Source: HGM11788 sp964654945
GTDB lineage: Bacteria; Bacillota; Clostridia; Lachnospirales; CAG-274
Assembly: GCA_964654945.1 (NCBI GenBank)
Contig: CAZZLN010000019.1
Coordinates: 1-27,051 of the forward strand
Reading direction: 5' to 3'
Length of the DNA: 27,051 nt
In this document: in pieces, positions 21,201 through 27,051 of the stretch
How positions within the stretch are numbered: position 1 is the first letter of the stretch
Layout of the letters: every line of letters begins with the position of its first letter
Program-made: the position numbers and the translations under genes
The notes under the pieces: model-generated
Told to the model about the DNA's origin: nothing
Database searches by the model: none
What the model saw: the letters and a program-made list of their open reading frames with translations, nothing else

Positions 21201-22207
21201 TTGACCTGTATGCAAGAGTGACCATATATGACGACTACAAGGATCAGTATGACGGCGGTATGGATTACTCAAGGTATTTTACGGACAAAGCAACATTAGA
21301 TAATGACAGTGACGGCTTCTTTACGGTAAGCGGTTCAGTCGAGGCTTCAAGCAGTGTAGGTGAGGTATTCTTTACTCCTACAACCTTGGGCACCGGTATT
21401 TCGTCAAGGTATTACTTAAAGTTTAACGAAGATGATAATTCGGTTTCATTTACGTCACCTGCCACATCGGGCATATTGACCCTTACAACTTATGACTGGA
21501 GCAGTACGAGTTTGTCAAAAGGCATTGGTTATACATTGACTTCTCCAAGCGGTAAAACATATAAATTTAAATATTCAGATGATGAAACTAATGGACTTAG
21601 CGGAGAGTGTCCCGGTACATTAAGCAATGCTGTTCATACATTGGCAGCAGATGACTCGACACTGACAATAACACCGACTTCATCATCAAAAGACCCAAGC
21701 GGTACGGGACTTATAACATTTACGATATTTACAGATGAAGCGGGCAAGTGGACAATAACACGAAACGGTGCTCAGGAATATTTATTATATATGGACTTTT
21801 CATATCAGTATCAGTATCTCATAGAAGGTCAGGGCATTTATATTAACAGCTACACAATAGGTGCAGATGATGACTGGAATGTGGATATAAGCGGTCTGCC
21901 ATATATTATATATGATGATGACGGTGTTACCAAAATAGGCTATTACAGCTATTATGTTGTGGAAACATCGCCAAGTGAGGGCTATAATACCACTATAGCT
22001 TACACCCAAGACGCGGATCATTATGTTTCGGGAAGCACGTCAATAACCGCCGGTACGGCAACAATAACCAACCAAGAAAAGGTTGCCGGTGTAACCTTGC
22101 CTGAAACAGGCGGTGTCGGCACAAAGGTTTATACTATAGGTGGAGCACTTTTGCTGTGTTGTGCTGCATACCTTTTGTATATAAAAAAATTAATTAGGGG
22201 AGATTAA
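15248..22207 (+). CDS. Giant LPETG-anchored adhesin, probable pilus tip protein
   Basis: A 2319-residue surface protein. The N-terminus has a basic stretch and a hydrophobic signal segment (about 20-48, with FITTYMLILPAIT), then a Thr/Glu linker (about 75-115). From about 330 to 1190 come repeated isopeptide/DUF11-like beta modules, recognisable by phrases such as TITDTFGN and TITDTLPEGV before each domain end. A SpaA-like domain (YTIYKVDEDN, from about 1202) follows, then two Cna-B domains starting at about 1364 and 1956, each split by long insertions (see findings). The C-terminus has LPETGG at 2284, a membrane segment and a basic tail, the sortase substrate signal. AAGGGGGAA precedes the start. 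Codons look richer in C/G third bases than in neighbouring genes. Size, Cna-B content and position before the backbone pilin suggest the tip adhesin; the ligand is unknown. Confidence 0.9.
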   Translation: MYSGNKLPEAEKFAKKRKKLKLWHRLLMLAGSVVVFITTYMLILPAITAEIGTLDVYLSEDSVLSGSAVIEEAAGNTDDLTESTTEATTEKTTEEKNTGTESEASGSGSSESTVLPDGTVVNFTLEGVSEEKSDTLLKNVFSLASTLSSGLENIIFYGDGTDKKFVAVYDPETGDFNVDLNIDFVLSQASLAYYSKVDDVTISDGYTMSYSITLPAGVILPDKLVYNDDGSYAVHNGYRTNTTEKIFEYYFVPTYDEAGNIKTDEYGHTIYTVVMVFDETYLASLSRGDIEGTMNIHAYLSSDYYTSEGSIIITDELLEEPIEIKYDQIKFNDNETVNYDVTVSKSGSYNSGDKTITYEVLVLTQKGTGDTITITDTFGNSDFITDLSGKLESVNYQQLTNLAVCINQWDGTFYTYETENTQKGDTVTLDSTSEGTGYYYDESGNLIITLPGLSTADEVEYSDWMIQNGYENYNAYIVTYTYSVDPQSDTTYTSDNTAKVGTYDSTAQTTIYDASTVKVTVSGKNTITKDGAYNSETEIITWTITVGDGEKSVNGYILTDDMFAGLEAADLVITDDSGNEISSISYKILYDDDGTTIKGIEFTCDEDDITQYTVTYKTTVSQEWASQNITNEADLETPDGVLSDSATVWIGGLSDCFTKTFDDKQAVQEDKIYLLSWTTTFNIPKSGIPAGITFTDYLEGTGHYMTAAQAIAVKNALTEAWGEGVISDIQFYTGDNRWNMQDELWVNAENIDESDTESKYYQFRYTIAKDVVQSDDGNNTITYSYVTTADVESAGYVNTITYYNSIQDSQTWTTKSDKWTYYTKVIKYGTKSDGSIDPSGYDTTDITVTDGVVSWIVRVLLEEGETYTITDTLPEGVTLSGIYASVNSTNCNNQLATQDGVSIELKNGVSGTVNVTYKGTDGQNVTVEVTNDATNENLVYIKYVCQITKNEEEESSDGSVAAGSDATTYELFNHVAVTKSGETEYGSDDQTTTVTWQDEDNSSEVLEKSQQFDKNNNVIKYSLNINPTSTTYVTSTGETYSDLVINDVLTYYSYPSQGVARDASLILNSVALYYAQTDEDGNALYDEDGNILKGDKLSSSEYTWTYKENITSYYPEYEWGYDYAEKTIKLTVPNGTALVFEYEFLVTIIVDDGVQAADKGANVTNSAEISVGGETIKSVPGVETKDQVDDSGTSASAHGASGYTIYKVDEDNFSLPLENAKFDLYVWSEGVTDEDGNVTEAAGFKYIDSFTTSSTGYTGITGALKEDADTGERYYEITLSEGELYKLPVDTICYFVESSAPDGYKTDTTKYYFYYGSSVAKTLSSVLESCGYNGDETITSAKNLIMSYTQYITNAHSWDYYAEKTSISVIKRWVDSEGNAITKDNGSISFNLYRVFTDVDGVQGYGPDYQGTDQTDTGSTVKLNWTEYDKYNATADSGSVTCNKNSTVKFNMAFNSTWYPYVLVKDANGKVLAYAVDSFGNNYSGMSSDDVTVKWETAASGGYTLSFDISIGESKEDISIYVGGSTDELSPMTISIDGAVEESTTESTTEATTAEAETESTTTAFYYHVFNKDTLEETDGTEISHIGGDYLIYKGSDDESVRDANYFNINGSLSKSHGSTYWDINGDGTLSSDELLETCLKWETNYDGNGTPTNITFTAAQDGLLTLVFNTDGNGSESSTITNSVNIDGEVYSATYNTITAYLTAGEHTLTRSSYCFLFYMSYEEGAAKNSSAASKYIHNFNDGTNSTFYTITGDIANNKDVVNYDNIDISNCLKMNSKANISFTTEEAGTLYMIFTNPNDAPVVGAIVDDVTHYAAATGKFDNNGNEIYEMTVRVSEGTHTIKRINSTEVMLYYIEYVPDDFGSGELTKVPPYNEYAELVGTYTISADSNWSWSNTNLLWQVLSEDGDLLGYYSYYIVEVDTDENYITQYMNNSSDGIESGSMAIYNQDMSASSTSISVVKNWLDTEGNKLSNDEAAEKESIAFDLYARVTIYDDYKDQYDGGMDYSRYFTDKATLDNDSDGFFTVSGSVEASSSVGEVFFTPTTLGTGISSRYYLKFNEDDNSVSFTSPATSGILTLTTYDWSSTSLSKGIGYTLTSPSGKTYKFKYSDDETNGLSGECPGTLSNAVHTLAADDSTLTITPTSSSKDPSGTGLITFTIFTDEAGKWTITRNGAQEYLLYMDFSYQYQYLIEGQGIYINSYTIGADDDWNVDISGLPYIIYDDDGVTKIGYYSYYVVETSPSEGYNTTIAYTQDADHYVSGSTSITAGTATITNQEKVAGVTLPETGGVGTKVYTIGGALLLCCAAYLLYIKKLIRGD

Positions 22208-22273
22208 TTTTAAAAAAAAGCAATTAAACAGCATAATTATTTTAAAATTTAAAAAGAAAGGATGGGATTTTTA

Positions 22274-23890
22274 ATGAAAAATTTTAAAACAATTATTGGT
22301 TTGCTTATGGCAATGGTAATGACTTTAAGCATGAGCTTTAATACAGTTTTTGCTGAAGATGAAGCAACAAATACAATTAGTTTTACAAACACAACAGGAA
22401 ATCACACTTATTTAATCTATCAGATTTTCACAGGTGATATTACAGATGGAGAGCTTCAGAATATTCAGTGGGGTTCTGATGTACTTGAAAGTTTTACTTC
22501 AACACAGGATTCAGCCGGTGTTTATGCTGCAGCGTTAGCTGAAATGTCAGGCGAAGAAGCAGCTGCTGAACTTGTTAAAAGTGTAATTAATAAAGATTCT
22601 AATACAATAATTACTGTTACAGGTACAGCAATAAAAGACACAGAAGATACAGAAAAAGTTGTGGGATATAGCTATGATGCTCAGACTGTTGCACCCGGTT
22701 ATTATCTTATTATTGATTCTGACACTGATGATCCTCTTAATGGTACAAACGATGCTTACTCAGCATATGTTCTTAAGTTGGTTTCTGATATTACAGTTAC
22801 ACCAAAAACAAATGTACCTTCAGTTGAGAAGAAGGTAAAGGATATCAATGATTCTACCGGAGTTGAAACAGATTGGCAGGATTCTGCTGACTATGACATC
22901 GGCGACACAGTTCCTTTCAAGCTTACAGCTACTCTTGGCAGTGATAACATTGATAAGTATGAAACATATTATTTACAGTTTGTTGATACATTATCAAAGG
23001 GCTTAACATTTGACAGCAATTCAGTAGTTGTTAAGATTGGTGAAACAACCATTGATGCAACAAATTCTGAGAATCAGGCTAATTACAATGTTGATACTTC
23101 AACTAATGATGATGGTAGCACTAAAATAACAGTTACATTTGATGATGTTAAGACTTTAGGTGCTACAAATAATAGTGTGATTACTGTGGAATATTCTGCT
23201 ACGCTTAATGAAAATGCTGTAATTGGCACCGACGGTAATCCAAATACTGTAAAGCTTATATTCTCAAATAATCCTGATAATTCAGGCGAGGGTACAGGTG
23301 AAACTCCTGAAGATAAGGTAATTGTATTTACATATAAGTTAGATGTTGATAAGATTGACGGCACAACAAATGAAGCACTTAAGGGTGCTGCATTTGAACT
23401 TTATAAGATTACAGGCGTAACTGCTGAGACTATTAAAAGCGTTACAGTAACTTATGAAAATAATACAGCTTCAATTAGCGGTGTAGAAGGTGCAGCAATT
23501 GAAAAAGTTGATATTGATTCAACTACAACTGATCAGACAAACTTCGCATTCACCGGTATTGATGATGGATACTATGTACTTATAGAAACAACAACTCCTT
23601 CAGGTTACAATACTGTTGACCCTGTAATTTTTGAAGTATCTGCAACTCATGATACTGATTCTGAAGATCCTAAGCTTACAAGTCTTAGTGGAACTGATGT
23701 TGCAGGTACAATTACATTAACTGCTTCAGCAGATAATAGTACATTATCAACAGATATAGCGAACTACAGCGGTTCTACACTTCCTGAAACAGGCGGTATG
23801 GGCACAAGAGTACTCTACACATTAGGCGGTATATTTGTTATTGCTGCTTTGGTATTACTTGTGACTAAAAAACGCATGAGAAATAACTAA
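22274..23890 (+). CDS. Backbone (major) pilin, LPETG, isopeptide-forming
   Basis: The repeating shaft subunit of a sortase-built pilus. The 538-residue product has a signal peptide (about 1-28, ending SFNTVFAE), a first domain, then a VTPK segment (Lys178) where the pilin-motif Lys (often in YPK) should attach to the next subunit. A fimbrial isopeptide-formation D2 type domain (about 190-345) follows, then a Cna-B-like domain (KLDVDKIDG ... YYVLIETTTPSGY) with an E-box at its end, LPETGG at 503-508, a membrane span and a KKRMRNN tail. ATG 22274 gives a normal signal peptide; ATG 22262 sits inside the GAAAGGA ribosome site. It lies 66 bp after the tip adhesin gene and ahead of its class C sortase. 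Confidence 0.9.
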   Translation: MKNFKTIIGLLMAMVMTLSMSFNTVFAEDEATNTISFTNTTGNHTYLIYQIFTGDITDGELQNIQWGSDVLESFTSTQDSAGVYAAALAEMSGEEAAAELVKSVINKDSNTIITVTGTAIKDTEDTEKVVGYSYDAQTVAPGYYLIIDSDTDDPLNGTNDAYSAYVLKLVSDITVTPKTNVPSVEKKVKDINDSTGVETDWQDSADYDIGDTVPFKLTATLGSDNIDKYETYYLQFVDTLSKGLTFDSNSVVVKIGETTIDATNSENQANYNVDTSTNDDGSTKITVTFDDVKTLGATNNSVITVEYSATLNENAVIGTDGNPNTVKLIFSNNPDNSGEGTGETPEDKVIVFTYKLDVDKIDGTTNEALKGAAFELYKITGVTAETIKSVTVTYENNTASISGVEGAAIEKVDIDSTTTDQTNFAFTGIDDGYYVLIETTTPSGYNTVDPVIFEVSATHDTDSEDPKLTSLSGTDVAGTITLTASADNSTLSTDIANYSGSTLPETGGMGTRVLYTLGGIFVIAALVLLVTKKRMRNN

Positions 23891-23997
23891 CCAAAAAATA
23901 TGGCAATATATACTCGTTAATTTACCCTTTATATACACATTGTGGTAGATTAATTTAAAAATATTTGCGTAAATTAGTAAAAAATATTAATATTTAT

Positions 23998-24131
23998 CCC
24001 GCCCTTTAAGGTGAATAATATCAATTCAAATATATATAGGGGGGGGGGTAACAGCAGGTTGCTCCCCCAATATAGAAAGATCTCCCCTATAATCTTGCTT
24101 TGAAATTGATTTTATCACCTAACAGGGCGGG
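23998..24131. promoter_or_regulatory. 134-bp imperfect inverted-repeat structure with G10 tract, between pilin and sortase
   Basis: Outer arms 23998-24030 and 24099-24131 pair over most of 33 bases (both ends CCCGCCCT / AGGGCGGG). Inside, TATAGGGG (24035-24042) can pair with CCCCTATA (24084-24091), or the G run (24039-24048) with CCCCC (24064-24068) around an AGCA-GGT-TGCT mini-hairpin. There is no T run. A structured RNA that sets the pilin-to-sortase ratio, or a small mobile palindromic element, are both possible. Confidence 0.6.
24039..24048 (+). repeat. Homopolymer of ten G residues
   Basis: Ten consecutive G in an AT-rich intergenic region, 120 bp before the class C sortase start. Such runs are prone to slipped-strand length changes. 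Confidence 0.9.
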
Positions 24132-24167
24132 AAAATAAAAAAGCTTTACAACTGTGAGGAAAGATTT

Positions 24168-24989
24168 ATGAAAGATAGACTATCAACAATTTTATTAGTT
24201 CTGATGTTGCTCGTAGGTCTTTCCTTGCTGCTGTATCCTACAGTCAGTGATTACTGGAACTCCTTTCATCAAACAAGGGCAATAGCAAGCTATGTGGAAA
24301 AGGTTGCAAATTTAACCGACGAAGAATATGCAGCAATGCTTCAGGCGGCAAAAGATTATAACCAAAGGCTTTTATATAATAGAAACCGCTGGAAGCCTAC
24401 CGAGGAGGAAATTAAAGAATACAACAGTATACTTGACGTAACGGGAACAGGTATAATGGGTTATATTGAAGTGCCTGAAATCGGAGTTACACTTCCTATA
24501 TATCATGGTACTGATGAGGGTGTTTTGCAGATTGCAATAGGGCATATTGCAGGCTCTTCTTTGCCCATAGGCGGAGAAAGCACACATTCTGTTGTTTCCG
24601 GACACAGAGGGCTTCCTTCTGCAAAGCTTTTTACGGATTTGGATAAAATTATTGAAGGGGACAGATTTGTTATAAGAGTACTTGATGAAATTACAACCTA
24701 TGAGGTGGATCAAATCCGTATTGTGGAGCCTGATGATTTATCACCTTTGATAATAGAGCGGGGGTCAGATTATTCTACATTGGTTACCTGTACTCCCTAT
24801 GGTGTAAATTCTCACAGGCTTTTGGTCAGAGGACACAGAACAGCAAATGCTGAGGAAGCAGAAGAAATTATGGTAACTGCCGATGCTATGCAGATTGAGC
24901 CTGTTATTGTTGCTCCTATAGTGGCAGTGCCTATGCTTATAGCTTTATTTATTATTATAATGACAAGGACAGGCAGGAGAAAAAAATAA
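24168..24989 (+). CDS. Class C sortase (pilin polymerase)
   Basis: Membrane transpeptidase that cleaves the LPXTG of pilins and links it to the Lys of the next subunit. The 273-residue product has an N-terminal membrane anchor (about 5-25), a lid region (about 60-85), the core start IMGYIEVPEIGVTLPIYHGT, His146 (SGHRGLP), Cys208 in TLVTCTPYGVNSHR and Arg217, and a second C-terminal membrane span (about 245-265), typical of class C. A GAGGAAAG ribosome site precedes the ATG. The usual lid DP(F/W) motif is not seen. It follows the backbone pilin after the structured intergenic element. Confidence 0.93.
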   Translation: MKDRLSTILLVLMLLVGLSLLLYPTVSDYWNSFHQTRAIASYVEKVANLTDEEYAAMLQAAKDYNQRLLYNRNRWKPTEEEIKEYNSILDVTGTGIMGYIEVPEIGVTLPIYHGTDEGVLQIAIGHIAGSSLPIGGESTHSVVSGHRGLPSAKLFTDLDKIIEGDRFVIRVLDEITTYEVDQIRIVEPDDLSPLIIERGSDYSTLVTCTPYGVNSHRLLVRGHRTANAEEAEEIMVTADAMQIEPVIVAPIVAVPMLIALFIIIMTRTGRRKK

Positions 24990-25014
24990 ATTTATTGAAA
25001 GGAAGGTGCGTTGA

Positions 25015-26223
25015 ATGAAACATATTTTTAAAAAGTCATTACTGGCATTTATTACAGCTGTTTTTATATTTGGATTGTTTCAGACAGCATGGGCACAGAA
25101 TGAAAGCAGTATTACATTCTCTTATATAGGCGAGGGTATTGAATTCAGCCTTTACAGAGTTGGCAATATAAGTGCTAAGGGTGTTTACAGTCTAGAGGGC
25201 AAATTCAGCAATTATTCTGTTTCTTTGACAGATTCTGACGCACCTCAGACATTGGCAACATATATATTGAGAGATAATATAAAGCCTGATAATACTGTGT
25301 TGACCGACAGTGATTACAATGCGGTTTTCAGCGGCTTAAACAGAGGTGTGTATTTAATTACAGGGGAGAGCTCCACAAAAAACGGAAAGAAATATACTCC
25401 TTCTCCTGTACTTGTTGCCCTTAGGGATGGGGACAAAAATATTACGGTAAAAGGAAAGTATGAGTATGAAAGCGAACCTTCCTCAGATAAAACAAAAGAG
25501 GTTTCCGTGCTTAAAATATGGAAGGGCGATACAGGCAAAGGGCCTGTGACAGTACAGCTTTTAAAAGACGGAACTGTTTATGAAGAAGTCACTTTAAGCA
25601 GTGATAATAACTGGAGATATACCTGGGAAGGTCTAAGCAGTGACAATAATTGGTCTGTTGCGGAGAAAACCGTAATTTCCAATTATAAAGTGAGTATCGA
25701 AAAGGACGGAACAGTATATATTATAACTAACACATATACACCTCCGGGTACTCCTGATACCGATACATCAGATGCCACAACAGAAACCACAACAGAAACC
25801 ACAACAGAAACCACAACTAAAGCACCTTCAAAGAATGGGGGTTCGGGCGGTCCCAGAAAAATAACAACCGAATCAACAACGGAAGTGACAACAAGCTCTG
25901 AAAAATCAACAAAAACTGAGCCAACAACTGTTAATACTCAAAATAAAGAAGATGTGCCTCCGCCTGATAATGATACTCCGATTGATGACACTACACCGCC
26001 TAATGATGACTGGGAGGATATAGGCAATAAGCTTAATGAGCCTCATGATTCAATAAATAAGCCTGATGGCGGAAATAACCCGATAAGTAAAAACACTGCC
26101 AACGGTGAAAAGCTGCCTCAGACAGGACAGCTTTGGTGGCCTGTGCCTGTATTTGCTTTTATGGGTATTCTGTTTATGATAATCGGTATTGGTTATAGGA
26201 GAGAGGAAGGATTATATGAATAA
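25015..26223 (+). CDS. LPQTG-anchored Cna-B minor pilin, probable pilus base
   Basis: A 402-residue surface protein: signal peptide (about 1-27, ending TAWAQ), an N-terminal beta domain ending in a Gly/Lys turn, a Cna-B domain (about 160-243, SVLKIWKGDT ... VYIITNTY), a Thr/Glu tandem linker (TTETTTE type, about 253-300), an acidic Pro/Asp-rich stretch, then LPQTG at 367-371, a membrane span and a charged tail. It has one Cna-B domain and a long spacer rich in Pro, as wall-spanning basal pilins do. GAAAGGAAGG precedes the start. The final sortase gene overlaps it by 8 bp. LPQTG rather than LPETG may mark it for that other sortase; this is inference. Confidence 0.87.
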   Translation: MKHIFKKSLLAFITAVFIFGLFQTAWAQNESSITFSYIGEGIEFSLYRVGNISAKGVYSLEGKFSNYSVSLTDSDAPQTLATYILRDNIKPDNTVLTDSDYNAVFSGLNRGVYLITGESSTKNGKKYTPSPVLVALRDGDKNITVKGKYEYESEPSSDKTKEVSVLKIWKGDTGKGPVTVQLLKDGTVYEEVTLSSDNNWRYTWEGLSSDNNWSVAEKTVISNYKVSIEKDGTVYIITNTYTPPGTPDTDTSDATTETTTETTTETTTKAPSKNGGSGGPRKITTESTTEVTTSSEKSTKTEPTTVNTQNKEDVPPPDNDTPIDDTTPPNDDWEDIGNKLNEPHDSINKPDGGNNPISKNTANGEKLPQTGQLWWPVPVFAFMGILFMIIGIGYRREEGLYE

Positions 26224-26836
26224 TTTGAATAAAGGCAAAATTTTTATAAGAATAGGGCTGCTGCTTATTGTGGCAGCCTTTTTACTGACTGCATATAATA
26301 TTTGGGACAATGCAAGGGCAGGCAGGGCATCTCAGGAGGCTTTGGATGCTTTAAGGGCACAAATAGAGCTTGCCAAAGAAAATTCATTAGATACTAAAAC
26401 CGCTAATGAGGAGCCTCTCTATAAAAGGTATCCTGAAATGGATATGCCACTTATTAAAATTGATGGAGAGGACTATATAGGAATTTTGAATATTCCTGCC
26501 TTAGGCTTGGAATTGCCTGTTAAGGGTGAATTCAGCTTTTCAAATCTTAGAGTAGCACCTTGCAGATATGAGGGTTCTGCCTATATGGATAATATGATTA
26601 TAGCAGGACATAACTTTGCCCGACATTTTGGCAGACTTAAAAATATTAACATAGGAGATAGAGTAAGCTTTACTGATGGCGACGGAAACAGGTTTTTGTA
26701 TGATGTGAGTGAAATTATGCAGGTTGACGGAGCTGATGTGGAAGGCATTAAAGAGGGGGAGTGGGATTTGACATTGTTTACCTGCACAATAAGCGGCAGG
26801 AGCAGAGTTGCTGTCAGACTTAAAAGAGTGGAATAG
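26216..26836 (+). CDS. Second sortase of the pilus locus, probable wall-anchoring enzyme
   Basis: A 206-residue transpeptidase with an N-terminal membrane anchor (about 12-28) and a single sortase domain: start GILNIPALGLELPV, His132 in IAGHNFARHF, Cys190 in LTLFTCTISGR and Arg197 (or 195). It has no C-terminal membrane span, so it is not class C. The compact form suggests a class B/D-like or housekeeping type; I cannot settle the class. ATG 26216 is chosen because GAGAGGAAGG (26201-26210) lies upstream and it overlaps the minor pilin stop by 8 bp, implying coupling. Likely role: attach the base pilin, or the finished pilus, to the peptide bridge of the wall. Confidence 0.88.
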   Translation: MNNLNKGKIFIRIGLLLIVAAFLLTAYNIWDNARAGRASQEALDALRAQIELAKENSLDTKTANEEPLYKRYPEMDMPLIKIDGEDYIGILNIPALGLELPVKGEFSFSNLRVAPCRYEGSAYMDNMIIAGHNFARHFGRLKNINIGDRVSFTDGDGNRFLYDVSEIMQVDGADVEGIKEGEWDLTLFTCTISGRSRVAVRLKRVE

Positions 26837-26932
26837 GAAAAGCTGCTGTATTGCCAATACTAAAAATATCATTAAATGAAAGGGGAATACAGATTAAACA
26901 CTAAAAGGTTTTCTGTGAAATCCCTACCTGCA

Positions 26933-26968
26933 TCAGAACATTTTACTTTGTAAAATGCAAGCCTACGG
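26933..26968 (+). repeat. 36-bp palindrome-bearing repeat, copy 1
   Basis: Contains the perfect hairpin CATTTTAC-TTT-GTAAAATG and, extending past its end, CAAGCC-TAC-GGCTTG. Identical over 36 bp to 26997-27032. Confidence 0.92.
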
Positions 26969-26996
26969 CTTGTCGGATTAATCTTTCCGATTCAAT

Positions 26997-27032
26997 TCAG
27001 AACATTTTACTTTGTAAAATGCAAGCCTACGG
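26997..27032 (+). repeat. 36-bp palindrome-bearing repeat, copy 2, and degenerate start of a third
   Basis: Identical 36 bp, 64 bp downstream of copy 1. The following bases (27033-27051) begin TCAGAAC again but lack one arm of the palindrome. The second hairpin (CAAGCC...GGCTTG) is lost here. The array may continue beyond the window. Confidence 0.9.
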
Positions 27033-27051
27033 TCAGAACTTTGTTAGAAAA

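Noticed and set aside
23998..24131. Second invertible element or a plain terminator after the backbone pilin
   Set aside because: The arms are imperfect, no promoter is visible inside and no recombinase is adjacent, so inversion is unlikely; there is no T run, so it is not an intrinsic terminator.
26933..27051. CRISPR array: 36-bp repeats with a 28-bp interval at the window end
   Set aside because: Repeat and interval sizes fit a CRISPR, but hairpin CAAGCC-TAC-GGCTTG crosses the repeat border, the third unit follows copy 2 with no spacer and is degenerate, and no cas gene is visible. A palindromic repeat family fits better; more sequence to the right would settle it.

Overview
The window looks like chromosomal DNA of a low-GC, Gram-positive, strictly anaerobic-type Clostridia, most likely a gut Lachnospiraceae. 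The reasons are the very AT-rich intergenic DNA, strong AGGAGG-type ribosome sites, a tyrosyl T-box leader, the birA - small protein - dusB order, Thr/Glu-rich surface linkers and a sortase-assembled pilus locus. No replication origin, tRNA, rRNA or prophage is visible.

Layout. (1) 239-2541: a housekeeping operon of birA, a small conserved protein and dusB, closed by a terminator. (2) 2632-5827: a probable phase-variable module. A 28-bp perfect inverted repeat (2684-2711 / 2839-2866) encloses a perfect-consensus promoter that now points left, away from the genes and into an intrinsic terminator. To the right, on the plus strand, are a small FimB/FimE-like tyrosine recombinase, a secreted CHAP-type peptidoglycan hydrolase and a secreted protein with 39-bp in-frame repeats, then a terminator. 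As sequenced the switch reads OFF; inversion would aim the promoter at the recombinase and its two neighbours. (3) 6089-8832: an ABC-F ATPase and a membrane-anchored protein. (4) 8833-10038: a graveyard of IS200/IS605 (TnpB) tail fragments and end hairpins around a class II Fic-like gene whose catalytic His is replaced by Gln. (5) 10070-12428: a lipoprotein, a decayed homocysteine S-methyltransferase pseudogene, and an HPr-kinase-like / PqqD-like / S26 peptidase trio. (6) 12438-13940, minus strand: tyrS with its T-box leader and promoter.

(7) 14065-26836: a surface pilus locus. It encodes a coiled-coil protein, a dedicated signal peptidase I, a 2319-residue LPETG adhesin (probable pilus tip), an LPETG backbone pilin with an isopeptide-type fold, a class C sortase (pilin polymerase), an LPQTG Cna-B minor pilin (probable base) and a second sortase. 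Between the backbone pilin and the class C sortase lies a 134-bp imperfect inverted-repeat structure with a run of ten G residues. The giant adhesin carries lectin-like modules, resembling those attached to secreted pectate lyases, nested inside Cna-B domains. (8) 26933-27051: direct copies of a 36-bp palindrome-bearing repeat that runs to the window edge.

Taken together, much of the window concerns the cell surface: a switchable wall hydrolase operon, several anchored or secreted Thr-rich proteins, and a complete pilus assembly line. The best candidate for an undescribed system is the promoter switch with its own recombinase. The nested adhesin and the structured G-tract element inside the pilus operon are the next most interesting.
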